64,000 bases of DNA from Kingdonia uniflora (taxonomy: Eukaryota; Streptophyta; Magnoliopsida; Ranunculales; Circaeasteraceae). The first letter of the stretch is position 1. The number at the start of each line of letters is the position of its first letter. Shown here piece by piece: positions 33,346 through 44,387 of the stretch. Under the pieces are notes generated by a model. It was not told the DNA's origin. It made no database searches and was given only the letters and a program-made list of their open reading frames with translations. Both the position numbers and the translations under genes were made by a program. The stretch lies in NCBI GenBank assembly GCA_014058105.1, contig JACGCM010001954.1:868001-932000 (forward strand), written 5' to 3'.

Positions 33346-34523
33346 ATTACAGTTCTGAGTTCCAAAATATTAAGTGTACGATACCCAGTACATCGCTTAA
33401 ATACGCCTGAATGCACCATCACGGTCTGAGCTCTCATCTTTACCATCTTGAATGAATGCCTCACATCTGCAGCAACAAAGACTTATTTATACCCCCTCCA
33501 GTCATGGTTCAACTCACCTGGATTTACTCTGCCTTGGAACTCTAGAATTTCAAAGTTAAATCACTCAACTTCGATATCCGTTTTTGGACCCATTCAGTCA
33601 ACTACATTCGAGATGCTATGCCAACCCATAAACATTTTATGTGCATGCACGCTCGACATTTTATCTTTGATTATTTTAAAAAAAAATCTCAGTTGATAAT
33701 CAAATTACAAATGAATAGCATATCAAACATATTAACTTTATTTATTATTAATAATAAAGTTACAATTCATATTCAACAATTTCCTCCTTCGAATTTCTTA
33801 CATATAACATCCGGGACTACATCCTTCGATTACATTACATCAAACTACATCTATTTTTACATTCGACTTACAGAACTGATTACTCTGTCTTTCTTTTCAC
33901 CAGAATTGGACATTAAAGCCTGTTTCCAGTACTAAGAACCTTAATGAATCTAAAGTCACTAAACTTCTAAAAGGCTACTTCCCCAGATGAAGGCAGCAAA
34001 AAATTGCTAGAAACCTTCCACGTTTGGCAAAATCCCTAGACAAATCTTTATCATCAACACAAACAGTTACCTTTATCCCCCAAACTGACACACTTCATTA
34101 CCTTCAGCACTACATGATGATACAATTGTTTCCAATAAATATGCATCTTCTTTCGCTTGACCTCTCTCCCAACCCAACGCCATGACACGATCATATAAAA
34201 ACTTCTTACTGATTAGTTTTTGCCAAATTTTTCCCTCAGGCTGTTCACCATCTTCCGCTTCAGATAACGCTTTAGACATACTTGGGGCGGTATCCTTCTA
34301 TAAATACCACCATTCTACCCTTAATAACCCCTATTTATACCTAATGTAACTCCGCCAGATTCACTGTACCGCAATAATTGCGCCTCAGAAATGATTTGAC
34401 CACATACAGTTCCTTTAACCTCAGAAAATAGCACAAACAACTCATCTTCCCATTCGACAACCTCTTCAACTTTAAACTTCTTCTCGACACAACCATAAGT
34501 ACTTCTTTCGAGAATGGGGTGAT

Positions 34524-35004
34524 TGTAGTAGCATATTCCCTAGATTTGACAAGAGTAAGAAGCAGAGTGCACTCAAAGACAGCCGCACTTGATCGAAGGC
34601 CATAATTCTAGAAGTTACTATAAGTCCTCGACTTGCCAAAAGTAGCCGTTGAAACCTAGTCAAGAAAGAACTGTTAAAAATCCGCAAAGTTTGCCCACTC
34701 CCCTGGAATAGGAGACTATTTCTTTCTTTTTGTAAAACTGCCTATATAATAATAAATACAGGCAGAGAATAAATACTGCAGGACCGCAATCTTTTACTAT
34801 TATTACTTCCTAAACCCAACATCACTCAAAATGTGTAATAACTAGCATCTTACTAGATTTTACATAAAAATCCTCCTCGAGGTCGTGGTTTTTCTCAGCT
34901 TTTACTGAGTTTTCCACATAAAATCTTATTTTATCTAGCTTATTGTTTTCTTTTTACAAATAAGTATTGGCAAAGATTATCCTTCTAAATAATACGCTAC
35001 TACA
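34524..35004 (+). repeat. 3' LTR, family 2
   Basis: 481 bp with perfect 9-bp inverted ends TGTAGTAGC/GCTACTACA. Preceded by the polypurine tract AGAATGGGGTGAT (34511-34523). It carries GAGGTCGTGGTTTTTCTCAG, akin to the family 1 LTR (AGAGGTCGTGGTTTTTAACC), so the two LTR families share ancestry. Partner in copy F: 61291-61755. Confidence 0.88.
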
Positions 35005-35290
35005 GATCTGTTGTGCAATAGAAGATTAGATTGGTTGAAGCAACAAATAATCTATAATATAATAAAAGATCAGATTGGCTGAAGCAACAAATAATCTGTA
35101 ATGTAATAGAAGATCAGATTGTCAAAAACAACAAATGATCTATAATAAAATGGAAGATCAGATTGGCTAAAGCAACAAATGATCTGTAATGTAATAGAAG
35201 ATCAGATTGGCAGAAGTAATAAATGATCTGTAATATAATAGAAGATCAGATTGGCTGATGCAATTGACAATCTAAAATAGTAGAATGGGG
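35005..35290 (-). repeat. 44-bp minisatellite, about 6 units (copy E)
   Basis: Inverse of the unit in copy B: plus strand AATAGAAGATCAGATTGGC, then GAAGCAACAAATGATCTGTA. The array was cut by the family 2 element; a few decayed units remain on the other side at about 31930-32034. Confidence 0.88.
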
Positions 35291-35565
35291 TAAACCTACT
35301 AGTAACCTATGATTTTAAGAAATGTATTATGTATATAGAAGTACTTGTATGATATATTAGAAAAGTACTATAATGTAAGGCAACCAAACAAACATATTTC
35401 ATTGTGGTAAGATTAATGTACAAAGAATGTTAGATATAGTAGAAGAGTACTGTATAAAATAGTAGAAAGTACTCTGATATAAGACGATTAAACATAAGTA
35501 TTTCATTAATGTAAACTGGCGTACAAGATAATAGATTTATTAAAAAAGTATAATGTGACAGATTA

Positions 35566-36330
35566 TTATCTGCGACATAACTTTAATCTCTTTGTGTTCC
35601 ATGGATTAGGCACCCGATCCTCATGTTCTGTGGCGAGGTCATAAAAGCCAAGTCTGTATTATAATCTTTTCCCATATAAACTTGATAACTTCGTCTTCAC
35701 GTGTTTGACACAATGGAACTGCTTTTACCCATTTGGTGAAGTAGTCCGTTGCAACTAGGAGGTATTTCCTTTTTCCTGGTACAATTAGGAACTCTCCCAT
35801 GAGGTCGAGGGCCCACCTTCTAAATGGCCATACAATCTTGCTAGAATGGAGTTCCAAGGCTGGAGCTCAAATTTGGGGTTCATGTCGTTGGCAGGCATCA
35901 CACTTGATCGCATATTTGATGGCTTGAACTTTTATTTTAGGTCAAAGGACTCCTTGAGTAAGAGCTCGATTTGCTAAAGATCGTCCTACAACACGGGATC
36001 CACAAGTGCCTTCATAAAGTTTGTGCAGGAAGTCTTGAGTCTCTTTATCAGATAAACATTGAAGATAGGGTCCTGTCACTGACTTTTTATAAAGGAAGTT
36101 ATTGGCGACAATGTAATACTTAGCATTGTCAAACACATGTCTCCTTTCAGTAGGATCTTTGGAGAGTTCACCATAAAAATTATTTTTGGGTCTGATATAT
36201 GTGAAGAAAGGTCATCTCCAATCGTCTTCGTCCTCATTACTGCCCCCAGTAGTAACAAAATTTGAACTAATGATGTTAATGTTGGGGTGGATATTACTTC
36301 GATCTTTAAATATTGAGCTACTATTCTAAG
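35566..36330 (-). pseudogene. Gypsy integrase (copy E), internally shortened
   Basis: Minus-strand blocks: MFDNAKYYIVANNFLYKKSV, CLSDKETQDFLHKLYEGTCG (zinc region), then WPFRRWALDLMGEFLIVPGK and ATDYFTKWVKAVPLCQTRED of the catalytic core. After EDEVIKFIWEKIII the sequence jumps to the end of the C-terminal domain near 35640 (GLYDLATEHEDRVPNPWN). Compared with copies B and D, about 600 bp including the second Asp and the Glu are missing, so the enzyme cannot work. Confidence 0.8.
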
Positions 36331-36599
36331 GACTCCCGTAAGATAGTCAAGGGAATCAAAATGTTCTTTTTCTCCGCGAGGCAAATGTTCGATGGTAGCC
36401 TTTTAGAATCTACCCATTCTGTCGGCTACCGCTGTGGCATAATCAATCATTTTTCCATTTTTTTAAAACTTGTCTGTATAATGGTTTACTATGAGTAAAG
36501 AGTCCGTGTATACTGATAACTCGGGAACCCCAATCTCAAGAGACCGTGGATCAGGGCCTCTTATTCGATCTCATTATTGGTGGCTTTAAAGTTGAGTTA

Positions 36600-37200
36600 G
36601 ATTCCTCTCTCAATCTAGTCATTGGAAGGTGTGATAAGAACAATCCTAATACCTAACCTAGCAGGTCTGGCAGAACTGTTAGTTAGAAGGTGTCAACCTT
36701 CCGTGGAGATTCAGTCTATTTTTTCCTTAAATTGTTCCTCATTTACGTTGGTACTATCCTCTTCCCAGTTGGGATCATATACTAGTATGTTTACAAGGAA
36801 ATCAGCTACTGCTTGCTTTTTTTTATAGAATGTCGTGGTTTGAAACTTATATCGTACTCCCCAAGTATAACCGACCATTGTTGAACTCGTATAAATTTCT
36901 CTCGCTTGGACAATATTTTGCGTAAAGGATAATTTGTCATTACTTGAACTTAGTGAACTTGTAAATATTGTTTTAACTTCTAGGATGTGTAGACAAGAGC
37001 TAAAAGTAGTTTTTTAATCTTAGTGTACCGTGTTTCGGCCGGAGATAGAGTCTTGCTAATGAAGTATATAGGTTTCTTCATCTTTTCATCAAGTCGAATG
37101 AGAACTGAGTTCAGTGATTCATCAGTAATGACAAGATATATGGTGAGCTCTTCTCCTTCCTTAGGTGTACTCATGATTGGTGGCTATTCCAAATAGTATT
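36600..37200 (-). pseudogene. Gypsy RNase H domains (copy E)
   Basis: MSTPKEGEELTIYLVITDES, VLIRLDEKMKKPIYFISKTL and SPAETRYTKIKKLLLALVYT form the RNase H connection. This copy keeps the Arg (CGA) that is a TGA stop in copies B and D. The second RNase H-like domain follows toward 36500 with stops. Confidence 0.75.
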
Positions 37201-37229
37201 TTAGTTCCTGGAACTCTGTTTCACATTTT

Positions 37230-38110
37230 ACAGTCCACGCGATCTCAAGATCTTTTTTAGGTTTCTTTTTGTTCACCAATTCACGCAGTAGGTCGAATAA
37301 CCATTGACCCAGTCTGAGGACTTTGAGATAAATTGATTGATTGCTGCTATCTTTTCAGCTTGCTTCTGTACATCTTTCTTCGTTTTTGGAGAAGGCATAG
37401 ATAACAGTGCACGAATACGATCTGGGTCAACCTCGATACCTTGTTTGCTCATCAAATGTCCCAAGAAATTGCCCGATTAGACTCCGAATTGACACTTGTC
37501 AGGATTTAGTCTCATTTTGTAAGACCAAATAATTTCAAAGGACATATGTAAATCTGCGAGATGGCTCTCCTTTAGAAGACTTTTACATAACATATCATCA
37601 ATGTAAACTTCCATTATTTTCCCAAGATGGTCTTTTAACATCTATGTTATCAATCTTTTGTAAGTGGCTCCTACATTCTTAAGGACAAAAGGCATAACCT
37701 TGTCGCAATACAAACCATGCTTTGTGATAAAAGCTATTTTTTCCTGATCTTCGGGTAACAAAGGTATTTGGTTGTACCTTTATCCGGTGTCCATCATGGA
37801 TAAGAGTTTGTGTCCCGCATTAGAATTGTGTAGATGGCTTATGATAAGAAGTGGAATACTATCCTTTGGAGTATGTTTGTTAAGGTCCATGAAATACACG
37901 TATACTCTAGTCTTATCATTTTTCTTCGATACTGCTACTTCGTTTGACCGCCTTGGCTTTATCTTTCTAACTAAGCTTATGGCAAGCCAAAATTGGATAA
38001 ATGCCTGGCATTTCATGAAATGTCCATGCGAAGACATCACTACTATCTTTAATAAATTGAATAAGAGCATTGCGCTCTGTGGTGGGAAAAAAAAGATCCA
38101 ATGTAGGTTC
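37230..38110 (-). pseudogene. Gypsy reverse transcriptase (copy E)
   Basis: RT motifs on the minus strand: DLNKHTPKDSIPLLIISH, TGYNQIPLLPEDQEKIAFIT, the catalytic box EVYIDDMLCKSLLK (near 37600) with both Asp kept, and MGHLMSKQGIEVDPDRIRAL of the thumb. Frames are broken in several places, including a stop in the palm. Confidence 0.82.
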
Positions 38111-38269
38111 CACTATTATCTCCACTGATCTTGACGTATTATGTAATTTTTGTACTTGGCAGCTCATATTTTGAAAAGTTCCCTGCAATGTTTTCTGTGG
38201 TTTTCTATAATTGTTATGCGAGATGTGGTATTGAGGGTCTATCACAGTGGTGATATAATTTTCACAAGC

Positions 38270-38940
38270 TCGAGCAAGCTTCTGACTGCCATAAATCTTA
38301 TAAATGTTGCCATTCCAATCGAATCGTAGCGCCAAATGATAGGTCGATGGGATAGCTCGCATGTTGTGAAGCCAACAGCGTCCCATGATCCCCAGATAAT
38401 GTGACCTCGCATTGATAATATAGAATACTACGTCAACTGTTAGCGGTCTCCCTGTAATAGGAAGAATGATATTTCCTACACGTTCTTCCTTAGAGTCGTT
38501 GAACCTACTGATGTCGACGTCACTAGGTTAAACTTTGTCGGCCAGTCTATCTGAAAAATTATGTTTTGGAAAATTAGTTTGATGCTACTGCCAATATCTA
38601 CCATCATTGTATATAGTACGACATTTCTCATTTTTATCATGATCACGAGTGCATCATGATGAGGAAAGTTGACATGACGAACGTCACAATCTTCGAAAGA
38701 AATCTTTGTGAGTTTGGAACTAGATATGGGGGGTAACCGGGCTTCTTTATCGACCATTGATAAATTGTGACACTTGCTGAGATGTCATCTTTTGCATCTG
38801 ATCGACTTATTAATGATATAAGTTTCAATAAAGTGGTTGAGGGAGATATGGTATAAATGTTTCTTCTCTGCCACTTCTTTGACCTGCACGATCTCGGTAG
38901 TAGGCTTGTAACTCCCATTTTTATAACTTTCAGCATCCAT
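38270..38940 (-). pseudogene. Gypsy aspartic protease (copy E)
   Basis: Holds FPHHDALVIMIKMRNVVLYT, MMVDIGSSIKLIFQN with the active-site Asp in D-I-G-S form, and at the end MGRCWLHNMRAIPSTYHLAL. Copy D has the same D-I-G-S. Cuts the gag-pol polyprotein in an active element; here frameshifted. Confidence 0.72.
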
Positions 38941-39239
38941 TATGTACTCATGCATTCATCTATCCGTAAAATTATACTCCAACAGCCACTGTAAAGTAAG
39001 GTAATGTTCTGTGTCGTGATATCAGACTCTATGGTATATGTAATAAGGTTTGTTCTCGATGGGTTGGAGATATTTGGCATTATAGAAGAAGTTATTTTTT
39101 TAAAGTGTAGGATATATGCTGGCTATCGTGACATTTATCTTGGGATGACAAGGCTTGGGCATATTATCACCTCTCTGAGTTTGATCGTTATTATATTTGG
39201 TTCACATCCTGTCTTATTCATTATCAGCAATACGGTTGA

Positions 39240-40361
39240 ACTTTTGTTATGTGGATTGATCTCTTACTGTCAAGGTTGATTTCAGAGTTTTCTGTCTTTT
39301 GGACACCATCCTTTCGAGATCAATATAGCTGTTGAACTTCTCGATCATGTCTTCTAAAGTCATAGGCTTGTTTAGGATCAGGTACTCCTTTGCCCTTCCA
39401 TCAACGAGCAAAACATTGGTGAAGGCCGAAATAGTAATTTTCTGATCAAGTTGGTCCACTTTTCGGGCCAACTCTAAGAATTTCTTAGTAAATATTTGGA
39501 GTTTTTCTCCTGGCACCTACTTAAGGCTGAACAAGGAATACAGATTATCCTATTTGTCTTTATTGTGCGAGTAGTTCTTGATGATGAGTTTCCGCAATTG
39601 TTCGAAAGTTGTAATGGACCCTTCAAGTAGTGAGTAAAACCATCGCAAAGATTTACCTTGTAGGCTGGTAGGAAAGAACTTGCATAGAATGTGGTTGGAT
39701 ATATAATGTATGCCTAAAGCGCCCTGAAATTCTTGAACGTTCTCCATTGGATCATTTCCCCTACATTTTAGGATTTTTGGGGTGTGAAAACCGGTGGGAA
39801 GTTTGCCATCTAATAGTTCCTGAGCAATCGGGATTTTCTGCAGTTTGTTGTGAATGCCTAGGCATCTAACAGTTCTTTGATACAGTTTTCAACATGTTCC
39901 TGAGTCACGTATTGATGAGATGTGGTGGTCGGTCGTGGGACGCATCCTTCACGGGGGTTGTAGTCGCCACTTCCTTCAATAAGCCGATCACGTGCCGGAA
40001 TACAAACTCTTCCCCGGGGTAAATTTTCTGCTTTTCTGACTCCAGCAAGACCGCCATTAACTTATTTTTAAACTTCTTGTACTAGAGCTGGCTCGACCCC
40101 GGGTTGATGATGATTAAATCGAGCATCCCTTCCCAGATTATTGGTATGAGGCCCTAGTCTGTCTAGAGTGGAAACTCGTAAAATAGCTGACAGTACGCCT
40201 TTGTTCTTCTGGGCTACAATCTATTAACCCTGCAGAACCTTCAATATATCTTGTATGTTTTCCAGTTGATGTTCCATTGCAGCTCGCCTTTCTGTTTCAG
40301 AGTTTAGGGTGGCCCGTAACTCTGCTAGTACAACATTTCCTTCTCCTGGAGTAATTGGCAT
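39240..40361 (-). pseudogene. Gypsy gag (copy E)
   Basis: Starts at an ATG at 40361 (MPITPGEGNVVLAELRATLN), about 90 bases inside the 5' LTR. The N-terminal part is a coil with EHQLENIQDILKVLQG. The capsid core is seen at 39550-39747 (HYISNHILCKFFPTSLQGKS, LRWFYSLLEGSITTFEQLRK) and 39247-39516 (MPGEKLQIFTKKFLELARKV, NKPMTLEDMIEKFNSYIDLE), the retrotransposon gag domain that builds virus-like particles. Stops and frame changes divide it into three or four pieces. Confidence 0.82.
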
Positions 40362-40435
40362 ACTCTGGTCTGGAAGCGTTATTCTGTAGAAAGATAATCA
40401 GCTATTTCTAAGATAATGGGATTGAGAACTTTGTT

Positions 40436-40453
40436 CTCACAGATGGCGCCAAA
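40436..40453 (-). other. Primer-binding site of copy E
   Basis: Minus strand TTTGGCGCCATCTGTGAG immediately inside the 5' LTR. TGGCGCC starts of this form are usual for gypsy elements of the Tat/Ogre and Athila group. The priming tRNA was not verified. Confidence 0.7.
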
Positions 40454-41029
40454 TATAATAGCCTAATTTTGTGATCCAAACTTAGTCTTTATACCAAAGA
40501 TATTAACAGCGATTAGTAAATAAAGAGTAACAATTAGCTCAAAGTTTAGCGTGGAAAACCTTTGAATTGGTTAAAAACCACGACCTCTCTTGAGGATTTA
40601 GAAAGAGATAATTTTTTTATTGAGGATTGCTAACTATTATAAAGGATGTTCTAAATAGTTCTATATAGAGTGTTTCAATTAGGATTCATCCGTCATCCAT
40701 TTGGAATTTTCTGGTCCTATTTTTAGGTCTTATAATATGACCGTTTGACGACCATTATTCTCTTTAATAATGGATGTTACAATATATATGTATATTTGCT
40801 AGTCTTTGAACTAATTGTGTAACAGTCTGATCTTGCTGTTTTGTAATGACTTTATTGATGACTATGCGCTTGTTGATTCGAACTGTTAATGTAGAGGTCA
40901 AAAATGATGAATAAAACTCAGTAGCGGTAATATATCATAAATTGTACCACGTGTATATTGATGAGGTTGAGTGGTCGTATGATGGTAGAAGATGGAGCTT
41001 GAGTCTGAGATGCAGAATAAGCCACTACA
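40454..41029 (-). repeat. LTR (family 1), 5' LTR of copy E
   Basis: 576 bp. Plus strand TATAATAGCC (TG changed to TA) to AAGCCACTACA. One extra C then the target duplication CTTCC (41031-41035). Confidence 0.9.
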
Positions 41030-41035
41030 CCTTCC

Positions 41036-41885
41036 TAGGTGGCTACATGTAGATATATGTATCTAGTTTTTCATATAGATACATAGTATTTACATCAGAC
41101 GCATGTCTTGCTTACCATTTACAACTTGGCAGACTGATCAGTTCCAAAACTTTATAGCACCCATAACCGGATAATAGGTTTGCAATCGATGCCAAATCTT
41201 TTCAAGAATTCTTGAGTAACTAGTCTTGCCTTGACCAAATTATCTCTCCTAGTTAATCATGTTTCCGTGCATTTCCCATTTGTAACTGATAGGCTTAATG
41301 ATATCACTTCGCATTATGCTAGCAAGCTAAGCTCCGTTTGGATTCCAGATGCCAACTTTGGCCAATGTACTACAACATACAGTCGTTTACAATAAGTGGT
41401 TCTGAACCCTCATCATTGATGACGAGCACAACAACGAATATGAATACCTTGTCGACAAAATTCTACTGAACGATCCTACATTGTGCTTATTACAAACTTT
41501 TAATATATCGATATCTTCTTATTATCATAGTATGTGCGACCCTGGGCTTGTCTAGTAATACATCAATTGGTCGCGTAGCTACTGTTACCTCATTGATGGG
41601 TGGTTCACTCCTCGATGAACTGACTACACCATTAGTCATATTTGTCATATATTCCATAGCTCCCTGGCTCAAAATACTTTCTTCTAGCAGTGCTCTGCAT
41701 TAAGCGCGAGTCTTAGATTCGTTTGTGGTACTAATTTCTCCAGAACATTCAGCTGTGTAGGTGTATTACCTGTAGGTACATACACTTACAATACTTCAAT
41801 AGTGCCTATTAATGTGTCTGGCAATTCGTTTGTGACCTATATAAGGTTTATAATTCGTTAAACCTTATTATTACTTAACTTATGT
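41036..41885 (-). pseudogene. Copia X, RT N-terminal half and linker (part 2)
   Basis: Minus-strand matches: NLVKARLVTQEFLKRFGIDC and DVNTMYLYEKLDTYIYM of copia RT, preceded by the linker with PPINEVTVATRPIDVLLDKP (41490-41672). The RT continues on the far side of copy E at 20658. Decayed, with many stops. Confidence 0.72.
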
Positions 41886-41899
41886 TAAGGGATCTAGAT

Positions 41900-43545
41900 G
41901 AGACAACGATGGTATGTTCTAACTAATCTTGGAAACATCCTCAACATTGACTCTTAGGTGGGAAATTTTTTGCAAACCGTCTAAAGAAGGCAGCTTGGGT
42001 CTTATAAGCTTAAGGGAAGTGAATAATGCCAAGTTATGCAAGCTTAACTGGATTTTTACTAAAAAAGAAAAAACTTGGCTTGTGCCTTTTCATGCCAAAT
42101 TTCACTTTAAATCTGAAGATGTTATTTAGTACCATAAAATGTGTTTAATATGGCCAGGTATCAAAACTGCAGCAACTATCTCTAAACCTTTTATAAGTTG
42201 GTTGATTGGTGATTGAGTTAAGATTAAGTTTTTGAGGGATACTTGGGCAACTGACATCCCCCTGAGAGAGTACATTGATCTCCCCCAACATCTCTGGAAG
42301 AAATACAAAGCTAGGCATAATAATTTTATCAATTCTGAGGGTTGACATGTGCATAATGATATTCAAACGGCTCTTCTTGCTTTGGGCATAAACATACAGA
42401 CTATACCTTGTAATTCCAATACAATTGACATTCAAATCTGGAAACCTGACCTTTATGGCAATTTCTCTGTCAAAAATGATTTTGAGACTACTAGAAAGCG
42501 AGAGCCTCCAGCTTGGTGGTAGAAGTTTACTTGGAATAAAAGTCATCCAAGGTTTATATTGGAGGCTTATGAATTATGTTCTTCCTCCGGATAATATTGT
42601 GCAAAGTAAGGGCATTAACTTGTCTTCAGTCTGCTCTTACTGTTTTGATGTTGTGGAAAATGAGCAATACTTGATTATTGAGTGCTCAATTGGTTAGGTT
42701 GTATGGTAATGGGCTTCTACTATATTTTTTTCTATCCTGTAATAGGTGCTGATAACTGGAGAAGTATTATGGATAAAAGTAAGAGCAAGAGTTCTTCCAT
42801 TAATGACTTATGGATTTGTATGGTTTTCTCAATTTGCAGTTGTATTTATAGTGCAAAGAACAAGATAAAGTTTGAAGAAAGAAAGCATGTACTTCAGAAT
42901 ATCAAATATGCCATTATGAGAGATATTGCTGACACCGCCTGTCTCTCTAAAAATTGTATGCAAAACATCCCATATGACCTTCAGGTGATTAAAACTCTTA
43001 AAATAAATTGTAAATATGGGAAGGTTCCAACTATTAAAAGTTGTACTTGGTTGTTACCAGATCAAGATGAAGTGAAGCTTTGTTGTGATGGCTCTTCCTT
43101 GGGAAATCCAGGTGTATCTGGGATTGGGATTTATTATAGAGATTAGGATAGGGCAGTTCTTGGTACTTTTGCAAAGGCTATAGGTTCCATTACTAATTAT
43201 ATTGCTGAGGTTTTAGCCATTATTAATGGAGTTGAAAAGGCCATTATCAAGGGTTAAGTAAAGCTATGGATTGTTTCTAATTCAACTGCTACAATCAAAG
43301 CCGCTGTTACCAACAAAATTCCTTGGATATTTAAAACTAAAGGGGAGAGATTGTTCAATCAGATTCATAGTATTAGATTCATCTCTACATGGAGTGAAGC
43401 TAATTTTTATGCTAATTTACTGGCTAGAAGAAGCTCAAGTGCTGCTGGCATGTTTAAAGAATGGTGTACAGGTAGACCTGATTTTCTTATCAAAATTGAA
43501 GATCCTCACCCTGAGTATTTCAGGTTTAAGTATAACTGATGTTTT
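41900..43545 (+). pseudogene. LINE 3' half: zf-RVT region and RNase H
   Basis: Plus-strand remnant of an L1-type LINE. The segment after the RT gives FCKPSKEGSLGLISLREVNN and AKLCKLNWIF (41929-42129). The zinc-containing region follows (IDIQIWKPDLYGNFSVKNDF, then VCSYCFDVVENEQYLIIECS). Last comes an RNase H of the plant LINE type: VKLCCDGSSLGNPGVSGIGI (43070s), IAEVLAIINGVEKAIIKG and WIVSNSTATIKAA, where the usual Asp is Ser. The RT proper and the endonuclease are missing, so it is 5'-truncated, as LINE copies often are. It lies between two pieces of copia X. Confidence 0.8.
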
Positions 43546-43579
43546 TTGTATTTTGTTTCCTTTTTAGTTCTCTCTTTTA

Positions 43580-43930
43580 GTGTTTTTTGTTTATCTATTT
43601 TTGGGTTTTTCTTAGGTTGTTAACAACTTCATTTGTCCCTTCTATTGTATCAGTTCTATTTTGTGGCATTTATTCTAAGTTTTTTGCCAAAAAATCCTCA
43701 ACATTGACTATCATATCTCCCCCCATACTGGGAATATCGTCTCATCAAAGTGACAATTTTCTACCCTGCAGTATATACGTCGCCAGTGGGTTTCAAATAT
43801 CTAGTGATAGATGCGAATCATAACTCACATAATATTAGACCGACGTTAAGGGTCCAATCTTCATATATTGTGGTGGTGTGATTAACACCTGTACAGAACA
43901 TCCAAATGTTTATCGATGGGCGACACCGGG
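43580..43930 (-). pseudogene. Copia X, integrase C-terminal region (part 1)
   Basis: Minus-strand matches: ITPPQYMKIGPLTSV, YDSHLSLDI followed by a stop and NPLATYIL, then CHFDETIFPVWGEI. These are consecutive segments of the copia integrase end in plants. This places the LINE (41900-43545) as a later insertion into copia X. The upstream copia part is not seen past about 43930. Confidence 0.7.
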
Positions 43931-43934
43931 CTCC

Positions 43935-44387
43935 GGCCCAGTTACTAGTCACTTTTAGGGGAAAAAATGATAATTTTCTATGAGACGAACCCTAATCAGT
44001 GTTGCGAGAGCAAAAATACATATCCCACACGCTAACCCAAAGTTGTGATCATAATAGCAGTGGCCTAACGATTATCCTAAATCATTGGATTATGTTCTCT
44101 GCTAATCCTGAGTTTGGTATGGCATGGGGTACTCACGATGCATAATCATCTATCTCATTTAGCGGTAAAATAATCATCAAAAGCCTATGAGTCTCACTTG
44201 GAATCCCCTATCAAGTCGTATTAATCGACTTTGAATGGTTAATCCAGGAACTGGGCATGCGATAGAATGATCTAAGTGAGAAGTCATGCTAACATTGCAT
44301 TCCAGGATTTTAATAATAGGTAAACGTAAGACCATCTCCTAGATGCATCTATGATAACCATAAATACTTAAGTGAGCCACAATATGG
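43935..44387. other. Unidentified non-coding sequence
   Basis: No supported coding frame. It begins with a small GC-rich patch (GGGCGACACCGGGCTCCGGCC, imperfect palindrome) after the copia remnant and leads into the 681-bp duplication. Confidence 0.4.

Larger units (their letters stand above)
32035..35004 (+). mobile_element. Deleted element of LTR family 2, GATCT target duplication
   Basis: The unit starts TGTAGTAGCATATTCC (32035) and ends ACGCTACTACA (35004) and is flanked by the perfect 5-bp repeat GATCT (32030-32034 and 35005-35009). It sits inside the minisatellite of copy E. The right end is a full 481-bp LTR; at the left only the first 72 or so bases of the LTR remain (32035-32106). 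There is no gag or pol: the interior is the family's 3' region with its antisense gene on the minus strand. An internal deletion from within the 5' LTR to beyond pol explains the structure. Confidence 0.85.
20664..41029 (-). mobile_element. Copy E: Tat-type gypsy element with nested insertions, 20.4 kb
   Basis: Minus-oriented element with LTRs at 40454-41029 (5') and 20664-21225 (3'). The target site CTTCC is at 20659-20663 and 41031-41035; one extra C (41030) separates the right LTR from its copy. From the 5' end: primer site, gag (40361-39240), protease, RT, two RNase H domains, integrase (ending 35566), 44-bp minisatellite, then the antisense gene on the plus strand (31.7 kb back to 21.6 kb) and the 3' LTR. 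Two foreign blocks interrupt it: the second-family element at 32035-35004 and the LTR-less copy B at about 23285-28165. Without them it would be about 12.5 kb. The whole unit splits copia X. Confidence 0.88.

Noticed and set aside
43935..43975. GC-rich imperfect palindrome as a regulatory hairpin
   Set aside because: Single occurrence, short and without context in decayed repeat sequence.
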